NCBI GenBank assembly: GCA_015143295.1
Contig: CM026570.1
Span: 20,653,250 to 20,717,249, forward strand
Reading direction: 5' to 3'
DNA: 64,000 nt
Source of the DNA: Tetracentron sinense
Lineage: Eukaryota; Streptophyta; Magnoliopsida; Trochodendrales; Trochodendraceae
The position numbers and the translations under genes are program-made. Below are positions 22,269 to 32,300 of this stretch, in pieces. How positions within the stretch are numbered: the first letter of the stretch is position 1; every line of letters starts with the position of its first letter. The notes beneath the pieces were generated by a model, which was not told the origin of the DNA, searched no databases, and saw nothing but the letters and a program-made list of their open reading frames with translations.

Positions 22269-25188
22269 ATGGCTCTTGTTGAGGTAGAAAATGTTGATGA
22301 GTTGTTGAAAGCTCAAACTCATGTATTGAATCAAATCCTCAACTTCGTCAATTCCATGTCCCTCAAATGTGCTGTTCAACTAGGCATACCAGACATTATC
22401 CACCACCATGGCCAACCCATTAGTCTCTCTGAATTGGTAGCAGCCCTTTCCATCCCTTCCAATAAATCTGATAGTCTCCGCCGCCTCATGCGTCTATTGG
22501 TTCACTCTGGTTTCATCTCTATAGACAAAGATGCAGTTGAAGAAGAGTCTTATCTTCTCACACCCTCTTCCCGACTACTCGTGAAGGAGAACCCTGTAAG
22601 CATGTTGTCATTCTTGTTATTGCGCCTAGACCCAATTGTGGTAACACCATTTCACTTTTTAAGTGACTGGTTTAGACAGGACAAACCCACGGCCTTTAAG
22701 ATAGCACACGGCACAACCTTTTGGGACTTCGCTAACCAAAATTCACGGTTTAACGGCATTTTCAATGAAGCCATGGCTAGTGATACCCGCTTGTTGATGA
22801 GCGTAGTTATTAAAGAGTATGGTGAGGTTTTTCAGGGTTTGAGGTCGTTGGTCGATGTTGGAGGTGGCACTGGTACTACAATAAGGATGATCAGTGAGGC
22901 TTTCCCACAGGTGAAGTGCACCATCCTTGAGCTTCCTCACGTTGTGGCGGCCATGCCGGAGATTACGACAGTAGAATCAGTCGGAGGGGACATGTTTGAG
23001 TCCATACCTCAAGCGAATGCCGTTTTGCTCAAGGTATTTGCTTCATTGATGTGTTCTCTAAGTAAAAATGCATGTGTCCTATAGATTACATATATTTTTT
23101 AATTATTTATTAGAATAAATATAATAATTTGAGTTATTTCTAAATCTTAATATCTTTCTATAGATTTTAATTACAACATTAGTTTTACTCATTAATTTTT
23201 TTTACTTTTATATTGTCAAAATAAACTTTTATTTTTATATTTGTATCAATCAAAATTGCATTCAAATTTTGTTTTTATTTTATTTATTTTTTTTTGGGGG
23301 GGGGGGAGGCGATTTTTTATTTTTCACATCTCTCTCAAAGGGTCTATCTGGAAATATGTTGGTGATAGTACTGTGGTGGTGGCTGTAGTGGTGCGTGGTG
23401 GGTGGTGATGGTGTGATGGTGGTGATGGTGGTAGTGGCGGTGGTGGTTGTGGCATTATGATGTTGGTTGTGGGAGGGTGTGGTGGTGGTGGTGGTGGTGG
23501 GTGGTTTGTGGTGGTGGTGTCGTGGTGGATGGTGGTATTGTGGTTGTGGTTGTGGGTGGTGGTTGTTGTGCCGTGGTGGTGGTGGGTAGTTGTGTGTAGA
23601 TGGTGGTGGTCTATGTTTTCCATTTTTCTTTTTTGTTTTAAAAATCACAGGTAACAAAAAATTTCTTTTACCTTGATTTTCAAAAATTTTGTTGCTAATT
23701 TTTAAAAACAGAAAGCGAAAACATGTTTACCAATGTTTTATGTTAAAATTTTCAAATTTTGGTTTTTTAAAAAAACAGCCTAAGCAATTCAAGATATAGA
23801 AATGCAGCGGATCTCTAAGTAGATGCCAAAGTATTACACTTGGGCATCGCTCTTTGCAGGATGCGTGGGAAGTCATTTAACTTAGAGCCTAGATGGGTCA
23901 TAGGCTTATAGCATGCGTATGCATCATTGGCCGGTACATGCACACTTCCAAGCTGGTCACGTTCCCTCTTTGTCATCCATCAACTCAACTGTAGTTGAGA
24001 TTTACTCATCCCTATGGTTAAGTAGTATCACCTTGATTTAAAAAAAAAAAATTAACCACATAAGTGAGTGAACTAAGCAAGGATAATTTTTTAAATCTTT
24101 AAAAAAACTAAGGTTACATCATTGAACCCTAAGGATTGATGAATCTTAATCACAATTAATGGGTATCAAAAAGGACATGTAGCGAGCTTGGAAGGCATGC
24201 GTATACCTCCAAACGATACTTGCCATTGCATGATATCACCCCTCTAATTAAATGCCTTCTACGCTTCATGCATAGAATGATCCGTGAGAGTGTAATAGTC
24301 GGGCATCTGCCAGAGAAAATTTGTTGCCATATGGAAATTATGTCATTTGGTATTATAATGTCCACCTCCATTGGTTCAGTGTTTGAATGGACTTAGTCAC
24401 CTTTCTTAACCCCAGTCTCATCCCTCGTGTGATAGATAGATTCGGGATTCTATTCCCCACGGATACATACTAGGAATACAATAACACATGTCTTTCTCTT
24501 GAAGAAATTGAGTTTAAAAGAAAGTGCAGCAAGCATTGTCATACTAGGAAAATGTTTCCGCGTAGTGTTCCTGGATTTAGGAATATTTCCTCTGGCTCGT
24601 CCTGTGTCCTTTTAATTCCCTTTAATTGTGGTTAAGATTCACTAACTCTTAGGATTAAAGAATCTAACCATGTTTAGAAGAAGAAAAAATAACTACCGGG
24701 GTTAAAACTTCTAACCAAGGTAAAGGGTGTTAGAGGCTAGGCCAGAGTATTTTACTCTAGGCAAGCCGGAATAAATCCAGAGTCAGATGCGTCTTTCTAA
24801 TCTTGCATTCTCTAGCTCATTTAAGTTTGAGTCTTACGTTGCATTCAATGGTAGCTTAGATTTTTCTAAAAAATTGTCACAGTGGATTTTACACAATTGG
24901 AGTGATGAGGATTCCGTGAAGATACTAAGCCGATGCAAAGAAGCTATTCCTTCCAAAGAAAATGGAGGAAAGGTGATAATACTGGACATTGTTGTGAAGG
25001 ATGAGGACAAGGGAGAGCCCGAGCTGAAGGAGACGCAGCTTTGCTTTGATATGGTAATGATGGTGAATTTTGGGAGCAAGGAGCGCAACGAACATGAATG
25101 GCAGAAAATCTTCGTCGATGCAGGTTTCACTGAATATAAAATCAAACCAGTCTTAGGAATTCGATCCATCATAGAAGTTTACCCATGA
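22269..25188 (+). CDS. Class II plant O-methyltransferase, copy 2 (apparently intact)
   Basis: Exon 1 is 22269-23033 (255 codons), the intron 23034-24882 (AAG|GTATTTGC ... TTGTCACAG|TGG) and exon 2 24883-25188, giving 356 residues, a normal length. Class II enzymes transfer the methyl group of S-adenosyl-methionine to a hydroxyl of a phenolic acceptor, as homodimers in the cytosol. Residues 15-85 match the plant OMT dimerisation domain (NSMSLKCAVQLGIPDIIHHHG). The SAM site LVDVGGGTGTT is at about 194-204 and GGDMFESIP at 239-247. The catalytic base is His259 in WILHNWSDED; Asp290 (VIILD) and Glu327 (NEHEWQKIF) fill the helper positions. The C-terminus LGIRSIIEVYP is typical. Overall wording is closest to resveratrol/flavonoid/isoflavone OMTs; the substrate cannot be told. 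The start was chosen because MALVEVENVDE is shared by all copies and lies downstream of the TATA box. The only copy here that could make a full enzyme. The intron carries a GGT tract and a foldback MITE. Confidence 0.92.
23290..23606 (+). repeat. GGT/GTG-rich low-complexity tract in the copy 2 intron
   Basis: A poly-T/poly-G stretch (from about 23283) is followed by about 240 bp of GTGGTGG variants on the sense strand. It could form G-quadruplexes in the pre-mRNA. The His/Thr/Pro-rich and Gly/Val/Trp-rich open frames across it are artefacts of composition. Confidence 0.9.
23931..24210. mobile_element. Long-armed foldback element in the copy 2 intron
   Basis: The left half (CTTCCAAGCTGG ... 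TTGAGATTTACTCATCCCTA) and the right half (TTGATGAATCTTAATCACAA ... GAGCTTGGAAGGCATGCGTA) are diverged inverted copies over about 100 bp. It is related to 28426-28758, which has the same inner motif GTTGAGATT.ACTAAT.C.T.GGGTT, and single arms recur near 20880, 24640, 27600-27900 and 62555. Confidence 0.65.
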
Positions 25189-25409
25189 TTATTTGATGTT
25201 TTATGAAGATTCACCCATTGTGATCCAATTGCAATAGAAGTAATGATAAATGGGTGATTATGGTTAAAACAATGCATTAACCCGTTTTAAAAGTAATAGG
25301 TAAAAACAATTCAAGTGTAATATTTTGCAAGGGATTTAATTTTAGAGGGATCACCCCTAGCATTCTTCTGAATCATATTCGCAGGAGTAGCGATTTGGTT
25401 GGTCATTGA
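25189..25409. other. Conserved 3' flank of OMT copy 2
   Basis: No gene. Closely matches 21436-21660 after copy 1, so it marks the 3' part of the duplicated unit and probably includes the 3' UTR. No clear poly(A) signal was chosen. Confidence 0.55.
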
Positions 25410-25464
25410 TCAAGCCATTTGGGTATTAATGGGTCTCAAGACAAATAATCAAGGGATGCACATA

Positions 25465-25633
25465 GGGAAATGCTATTGATACCGTATTAGGACGGAGACC
25501 ATAGAGACTTCGCACCCAAGCACGGGATTTTAGGTGGGGCCCACAATGTGAAGATGGGCTCCACCTGATCTCGTGGGATCCGGTGCTCGGGCGTGAGGTC
25601 TCGGCTCTTAGACAATCTCAGTAGCAAAATCCC
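25465..25633. mobile_element. MITE in the upstream region of OMT copy 3
   Basis: Ends GGGAAATGCTATTGATACCG and the inverse of CAATCTCAGTAGCAAAATCCC, with an inner GGACGGAGACC/GGTCTCGGCTC pair, about 169 bp. Same family as 20477-20619. Comparison with copy 1 upstream DNA suggests an insertion with loss of some flanking bases. Confidence 0.8.
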
Positions 25634-25911
25634 GTCACTATATCATGACCATTGGTTTCCGTGTACGCGATGGGTTGACTGGATCATGAGTCAGACATTG
25701 AGACACACTACCATGGCTCTACAACAAAATTTAATAAGAGTAAAACTTCATTAATTAATTCTTTTATTTTAAAATGAAATCAAATCCGAGATGTTAGGAA
25801 CCAAATCATCTATGTTCTTTCCTAGGTTCTTCCTTATGGCCTGACTGTTTGAAGGCCTCGGATTGTCTCTGGTGAAGCCAGAAAATGGTCTCAAGCAACC
25901 ACACGATAGGC

Positions 25912-26022
25912 TATATGTGATAAAAATGGGAGAAGTGATCATTTCATTTTCTCCCCATGATTTTGACTTCTCCCTACTTGATATCTCTCCCCCATTTATC
26001 AAATAGAGATATCGCCACATGT
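25912..26022. mobile_element. MITE upstream of OMT copy 3, same family as 18443-18531
   Basis: ATGTGATAAAAATGGGAG on the left and GATATCGCCACATGT on the right; the middle shares CATTTCATTTTCTCCCCAT and ATTTTGACTT with the reverse complement of the copy upstream of OMT copy 1. Arms are less well paired here. Confidence 0.65.
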
Positions 26023-26400
26023 CTCATTGTGTGTGGAGAAGTGAAAATTATAGGTCCATGATTTTGACTTCTCCATCACTTATCCACCGATTTGTGGTTG
26101 CCCGAGAGGAGGCCTTTCTTGCATTGTTAGAGACAATATTCCAAGGTCCTATTTGAAGGCCGAATATCTCTTGTATGACTGTTTACTGTTAAATCCATAC
26201 AAATGATTTGATCTGGCCTTTAAACACTCACGGTCATAGGAAGAATCAACGGAAGAACACAGACGTTTGCTGCGTGGGAGTTCTATACGTTCTAGTCTGG
26301 ATCACATGTATGAAAAAACAAAAAGTAGAAGACAAAAGTCTCGAGTGGCTATACATATATAGATTCACGATCGAAAAGAAAGAAACGAAAGGATCACTTC

Positions 26401-26708
26401 CACCTACTCCTAATTTTGAATTCTTATATACTCGGAGGCTTTCGAGTGGCTATACAAAGATTCACGATCTAAATAAAAAAGATAACACTTCCACCAACTC
26501 CTATTTTTGAATTCTTATATATGCGGAAGCTTTCGAGTGGCTATACAAGGATTCACAATCCAACAAAAAGAAATCGAGTGCCTATACAAGGATTCACAAT
26601 CCAACAAAAAGAAAAAAAAAATTACACTTCCACCCACTCCTATTTTTAATTCCTTATATATTGGGAGGTTTTCGACCAGCAGTCCAAGTAAGAGCAAGAT
26701 AGTCTCTC
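26401..26708 (+). promoter_or_regulatory. Core promoter of OMT copy 3, triplicated
   Basis: Three TATA-bearing units: TATATA at 26425-26430, TATATATG at 26516-26523 and TATATATT at 26655-26662. Each is preceded by CACTTCCACC(A/T)ACTCCTA and followed by CGGAGG/GGGAGG(C/T)TTTCGA. Between units 2 and 3 lies a further pair of partial repeats, TATACAAGGATTCACAATCC (about 26543 and 26582). The last TATA is 54 bp from the ATG at 26709, the same spacing as in copies 1 and 2. Confidence 0.8.
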
Positions 26709-27697
26709 ATGGCTCTTGTTGAAGTAGAAAATGTTGATGCGTTGTTGAAAGCTCAAACTCATGTATTAAATCAAATCCTCAACTTGGTCAATTCCATGTC
26801 CCTCAAATGTGCCGTTGAGCTAGGCATACCAGACATTATCCACCACCATGGCCGACCCATTACTCTCTCTGAATTGGTTTCAGCCCTTGTCATCCCTTCA
26901 AATAAATCCGATAGCCTCCGCCGCCTCATGCGCCTATTGGTGCACTCTGGTTTCATCTCTATAGACAAAAATGGAGTCGAAGAAGAGTCGTATCTTCTCA
27001 CACCCTCTTCCCGACTACTCGTGAAGGAGAACCCTATAAGCATGTTGCCATTCTTGCTATTGCGCCTAGACCCAATTATGGTAACACCATTTCACTTTTT
27101 GAGTGACTGGTTTAGACAAGACGAAACCACGGCCTTTAAGATAGCACACGGCACAAGTTTATGGGATTTGGCTAACCAAAATTCCGAGTTTGGCAACATT
27201 TTCAGTGAAGCCATGGCTAGTGACACTCGTTTGTTGATGAGCGTAGTTGTTAAAGAATATGGTGAGGTTTTTCAAGGTTTGAAGTCGTTGGTCAATGTTG
27301 GAGGTGGCACTGGTACTACAATAAGGATGATCAGTGAGGCCTTCCCGCAGGTGAAGTGCACCATCCTTGAACTTCCTCATGTCGTGGCCGCCATGCCGGA
27401 GAGTTCGACAGTAGAATCAGTCGGAGGGGACATGTTTGAGTCCATCCCCCAAGCGAATGCCGTTTTGCTCAAGGTATTTGCTTCAGTGATGTGTTTTATA
27501 TATTTTTAAATTATTTATTAGAATAAGAAACAGTTTTCAAAAAAAAAAATTTCGTTTGAAAATTTTTTCCAGGTTATATCCTGGTCGTCATGTGTCTCTA
27601 TCGACAACTCTTAAGAGTGGGTGAACCATATGAGTAGGTGAATTTTAATCATAGTCAAGGAGTGTCAAAAGGTACATGTGGGGGGACCTCAAAGGCA

Positions 27698-27723
27698 TAA
27701 CCGGACTCTAAGGAGTCCGGTTA
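27698..27723. repeat. Perfect palindrome in the copy 3 intron
   Basis: TAACCGGACTC, a 4-base loop TAAG, then GAGTCCGGTTA: 11 perfect pairs. It is GC-richer than its surroundings. No function can be assigned. Confidence 0.85.
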
Positions 27724-28211
27724 CAATTTGGGAGAAATTCTAGTGGTCTTTGTTAAATTTTTTTAACTATTATGGTTAATTTTTTTTTAACTCTTATGGT
27801 TAATTTTTTTATTATTTCTTTCTGAAAACTAAATTTATACCGTTGAACCCCATTGATTAAAGAAACTTAGCCATATTTAATAAGTGTTAAAAGGGACACG
27901 TGTTGGCCGGTGGGTTCCATTGAACTCTCAACGGTTGTAATGATGTTAAAAATAAACGAAATAACAAATAAGTATTTAATAAAAATAGAGAAGACATAGG
28001 GAGTGGTGTTGGAGTTGTAAGGAGAAAAAGTGACTCCCTATTTTAAAAAGTCATCCATTTTAGAGAAAAAATAGGAAATTTTTAGAAATAATGTTAGAGA
28101 TGCTCTAAACAATCCCATTCACAAATAAATAGCCAAGTGTCCTTTTATCACGTTCACTTATTAGAGTTAGTGGCAAGCTATGCATTAATATTTAGAGACT
28201 AATTTTGAGCC

Positions 28212-28383
28212 GGAGCTCTGCTTCATGGTGTTGATGCAGAGCTCCCGTTTTTGCACTATGGGCATGGCAGGGTTGTAATTTTTAAGCTCTGTTGGGGTAA
28301 TTTTATAAAATACGAAAGTACAAGATTGCCATTCGGATAGTGTAAAAAGGAGAGCTCCGTTCCACACCATGAAGCAAAGCTCC
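28212..28383. mobile_element. MITE with long terminal inverted repeats in the copy 3 intron
   Basis: 172 bp with arms of about 55-58 bp: GGAGCTCTGCTTCATGGTGT ... CACTATGGGCATGG against the complement of GATAGTGTAAAAAGGAGAGC ... ACACCATGAAGCAAAGCTCC. The arms match at roughly four of five positions. No clear target duplication was found. Confidence 0.82.
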
Positions 28384-28425
28384 TCTTTGTATTTAAACTG
28401 TAATATTTAGTAGCCACTTTTAATT

Positions 28426-28758
28426 GAGATCGAATCACAGCTAATTGTGATTCAACTTAGGGTAGAGTTCAATGCCACCTCCAGGCCAATACATGCCCCT
28501 TTTAAACCTTATTAATTGTTGTTGAGATTTACTAATTCTTGGGGTTTAACAATATAACTTTAATTTCTTAAACATATATTAACTCTAAGGGTTAATAATT
28601 CTTAACTAGAGTTAGATATTTCTTTAATATTTTATTTCAAAAAATCAAGATTATTTTGTTGAACCCTAAGGATTAGTGAATCTTAACCACTGTTAAGTGC
28701 ATGTGGGTGCGATTGAACTCTCCCTCAATTCAATCACAATTGGCTATGATTCAATCTC
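28426..28758. mobile_element. Long-armed foldback MITE in the copy 3 intron
   Basis: 333 bp. The outer arms (GAGATCGAATCACAGCTAAT, AGAGTTCAATG) pair with AATTGGCTATGATTCAATCTC and CGATTGAACTCT. Pairing goes on for over 100 bp, ending with GAGATTTACTAATTCTTGGG against CCTAAGGATTAGTGAATCTT. Related arms occur in the other OMT introns and near 62555. Confidence 0.78.
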
Positions 28759-28826
28759 CCTTTAATATTGTATGAACATTACTCTCCAAATATGATCCCT
28801 AGAAGTACATGCCGGCACAAGACGAA

Positions 28827-28973
28827 TGCTAGCCCTACTCTCAATCAACCCATACTCTCATCCTCTACGAACCACCAGCCATATTTTGGATGAGAGAGTG
28901 CTTTACTAATTGAAGAATGGACTGTTAGTTGGTGAAGGGTGAGAGTAGAGCTTGACTGAGAGTAGGGCTAGCA
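28827..28973. mobile_element. Third MITE in the copy 3 intron
   Basis: About 147 bp, ends TGCTAGCCCTACTCTCA and TGAGAGTAGGGCTAGCA, a perfect 17-bp inverted repeat. The perfect ends suggest a recent insertion. Confidence 0.85.
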
Positions 28974-29370
28974 GTCACCGCTAGTGCTTTCTAGTTGCAG
29001 TCCACCTCAACCATCAACTCGCCGCGGTTAAACAAAATTTTAACCATAGGTTTAAAACTACTTAATCAGGCCAAAGAATTTTACTCTAGTCCCAGCTTGA
29101 GTAAATCCAGAGTCAGTGCATCTTGCATCCTCAAGCTCATTTATGCATTCAATGATAGCTTAGGTTTTTCTGGAAAATTGTTACAGTGGATTTTACACAA
29201 CTGGAGTGATGAGGATTGCTTGAAAATACTAAGACGATGCAAGGAAGCTATTCCTTCCAAAGAAAATGGAGGAAGGGTGATAATATTAGATATTGTTGTG
29301 AAGGACGATGACAAGGGAGAGAATGAGCTGAAGGGGGCACAGCTTTTCTTCGATATGGTAATGATGGTGA

Positions 29371-32300
29371 GATATTTAATTGGATCAGATTTTGTTATCA
29401 GCAAAATCTTATGAGACAGTAAGTAATGGCAGAATTTCTGTAAAGCATAGATCAAAGACAAACAACTCCTTTCTATTTGAGGATATCTTAATTCTGCATC
29501 TCTGAGAATCCTGCTGAGGTAATAGATTGGCCGCTCACAACCAAATAGATCTTCTTGAGCTAGAAGAGCTCCAATAACGGTTTCTGTTGAAGCTAAATAT
29601 AAGACCAAAGGCTTTTTTGGTATAGGCGCCATCATAGTAGTTGTTGAACTCATCATCTGTTGAAGTTGTTTAAAAGGCCTTTTATGCACTGCTTCCCATT
29701 TGAACTGACAATTCTTCCATAGGAGTGGCATAAGGGGTACTGTGACAGTTGCCAATCCTGGAATAAATCTTCTTATGTAAGATACCCTTCCCAAGAAGCG
29801 TTTTAACTCTTTGATTGTGCTCGGAGCTGTTATTGATGCAATTGCCTAAGCCTTTTTTGGGTCAACATCTATGCCATGTCTATTTATAATAAACACCAAA
29901 AATTTGCCTGCTGATACTTTAAAAGCACATTTTAATGGATTCATTTTTAATTGGTATTGGCGGCATCTTTGAAAAACTTTCCTTAAGTCATTAACATGAT
30001 TCTGACGCTTTTGAGACTTAATAACGATGTCATCAACATAATCTTCCACTGTATTATGGAACATATCAAGAAAAATGGTTGTCATAGCTCTTTGATAAAT
30101 GACTCCAGCATTCCTTAACCCAAATGGCATCACTATATAATAGAAATTCTCAATAGGTGTCCGAAAGGCAGTTTTTTCTGCATCTTCTGTCGCCATCTTA
30201 ATCTGATTATATCCACTATAGCTGTCCATAAATGAAAAGGCTTCATCACCTGCTGTTGCATCAACTAATAGATCCATGTTGGGTAAGGAAAATTCATCCT
30301 TTGGGCATGCTTTATTTAAATCTCTGAAGTCAACACAGCAGTGAATTTGACCATTCTTCTTCTTAACTGGAACAATATTGGCTAACCAAGTAGGATGTTG
30401 GATTGGCTTGATAAAACCTGCTTTCAAGAGCTTCTCAACCTCTACTTTAATCTGGTCCTCAATATCTGGTCTGAACTTTCTTGGCAACTGTTTTACTGGT
30501 ATATACCTTGGCTCAATATTTAGCTTGTGTGTGACCAATGTAGGGTCTAACCCTTGCATTTCTTCATAATTCCATGCAAAAATATCTTTGTATTCTTTTA
30601 GTAGTCTTACCAATTCTTCTTTTTCTTCTGGAGTCAATTTTGAACTGATAAGTACTGGTCGTTTCTTAGATGACCCTTCTGCAAGATTTATTTCTTCAAG
30701 GCTTTCCTACATAGCCTTTACACCATCCTGCATCTCTTCTGGTGCTTTTTCAATTTCACTTGTTTCTTCAACTTGAAGTATCTGATTCACCATGGGACGC
30801 TGATTTTCTTTTGATGAATCAGATTCCTTTGATTGTCATAAGATGTATACAACCTTTCCATCTGGTTGTACCATTCTCTTATAGCCCTCAGTCCTTGGCT
30901 CTTTGGTAATACTAACTTTTCGAACTTTTGCTTTCACACTTTCATCTCGTGGTCTCTTTGATGCCATTGAGCCTTCTGATGGCGTTGAAGAGGTAAAAGA
31001 TGGTAGCATAATTCCTCTGGTCATTTCAAAAGCGGTTTCACCTTCTTCAGCCAACTCATCATAAAATAGCACTTCTGAAATATGAGCTTCTACTTTACCG
31101 AATGGTGTAATAGTTGCTAGTATCCTGATGACTCTACCTTTGTATATTCCCTTGATACGCTGAAGAAATGTTGATGGTATTAACTGGAATTTATGAATCC
31201 AAGGGCGACCGAGAAGAATGTGATAGCTAACATTGGCCTCAATGACATGGACTCTTATTGCTGAGTTGATTGGCCCCACTTGAAGATTGATAGTGGCATA
31301 GCCAATAGTATTCTGACACTATCCTCCAAATCTTGATATTTCTATAGGTTGGTTCGAGATCTTTGAAGGATCTAATCTCATTGCTAGTGTTGTTGATAAG
31401 GGATGAGGTTCAAAGAAGAACCAGGGTCTATCAATGCTCTCTTTGCTTCAATAGAGTTTATTAAAGTTGTGACATATAAAGGTTTTCTGGCATTGGTTTC
31501 CTTGTGGTGGAGTAGACAAGGAAACAATGTTCTGAATGAGCCTCTGGAACTGTTGTTAAAGCAGATGTTGCAGCTATTCTTGCCGCTTTTGAAAAATACA
31601 TTTGGTCAAAGAAGTTCTTAAACTTTGAACTCTGTGAAAGAGTTTCAACTGCCGAAGGGACTTCAGAATTATTTTCTTCTTCAATCTCCTTTTCTATCAT
31701 AGTATCTGGATTATGACAAACCATAACAACTACATCTTTCCCTTTGTGGTTTGGTAATAGATCCTGATGGACAGACCCTTTAGGAGTTGTTGAAATTTTC
31801 AAGTGTCCAGTAGCTATTTTGTCATTGAAAATCCGCCTTAGAGAGAAACAATCATTTGTTGAATGGCATACAGTCTGGTGATACACAGTATTTGCTACTC
31901 TGCTTGTCTTCCTCTGTGGGTTTTTGGAAAGGTGATGGCAAGTACAGAACACCATCAGCAATCCAGACCTCTACAATACACAATACTTCCGCCATACTGC
32001 AAGGGAAAGGTGGTGGAACATTTTCAGGGTTGAACTTTGGTCTCTTGTCAGATTGATAGGAGGAATTTCTTTGGAATGGCCGCCTTCTAGAGTTATCTGC
32101 CGCCATTGTTGTTTCTCTCTTATCCTTCTTGCCATACCTGTCTTCATACCTTGGTGGAGCTGCTCTGGATATGACTGTGTTGAGCCTTTGAGAAATATCA
32201 TAGAGTTTGTCAAAAGAGAAAATAGTGGCTACCTTCAAATAAGCTCTGTATTCCTTTGCTACCCTGCCTACACATATTTGTACAAGTTGCTCTTCAGTTG

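Larger units (their letters stand above)
25410..26400 (+). promoter_or_regulatory. Upstream region of OMT copy 3
   Basis: Shares ATTAATGGGTCTCAAGACA, GGGATGCACAT and GTCACTATATCATGACCA with copy 1 and with the right edge of the window. Two MITEs (25465-25633 and 25912-26022) are inserted. The first replaces the stretch that in copy 1 lies between GGGATGCACAT and GTCACTATATC. No other gene is seen; open frames here are short and unsupported. Confidence 0.6.
26709..29370 (+). pseudogene. Class II plant O-methyltransferase, copy 3, 3' end lost at retroelement E
   Basis: Exon 1 26709-27473 is fully open (255 codons) and very close to copy 2, but reads LVNVGGGTGTT where copies 1 and 2 have LVDVGGG; that Asp lies in the SAM-binding loop. 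The intron is 27474-29186 (AAG|GTATTTGC ... TTGTTACAG|TGG). Exon 2 starts at 29187 with WILHNWSDEDC and is open through FDMVMM, then stops matching the family at about 29370, where minus-strand pol of gypsy element E begins. About 40 C-terminal residues, including the catalytic Glu equivalent to Glu327 of copy 2, are missing; the frame runs on into element E and stops at 29414. A transcript could still be made from the triplicated promoter, but a working enzyme is unlikely. The intron holds three MITEs and a perfect palindrome. Confidence 0.9.

Noticed and set aside
23280-23657. Open frames rich in His/Thr/Pro on the minus strand and Gly/Val/Trp on the plus strand
   Set aside because: They lie wholly in the GGT low-complexity tract of an OMT intron and have no domain; they follow from composition.
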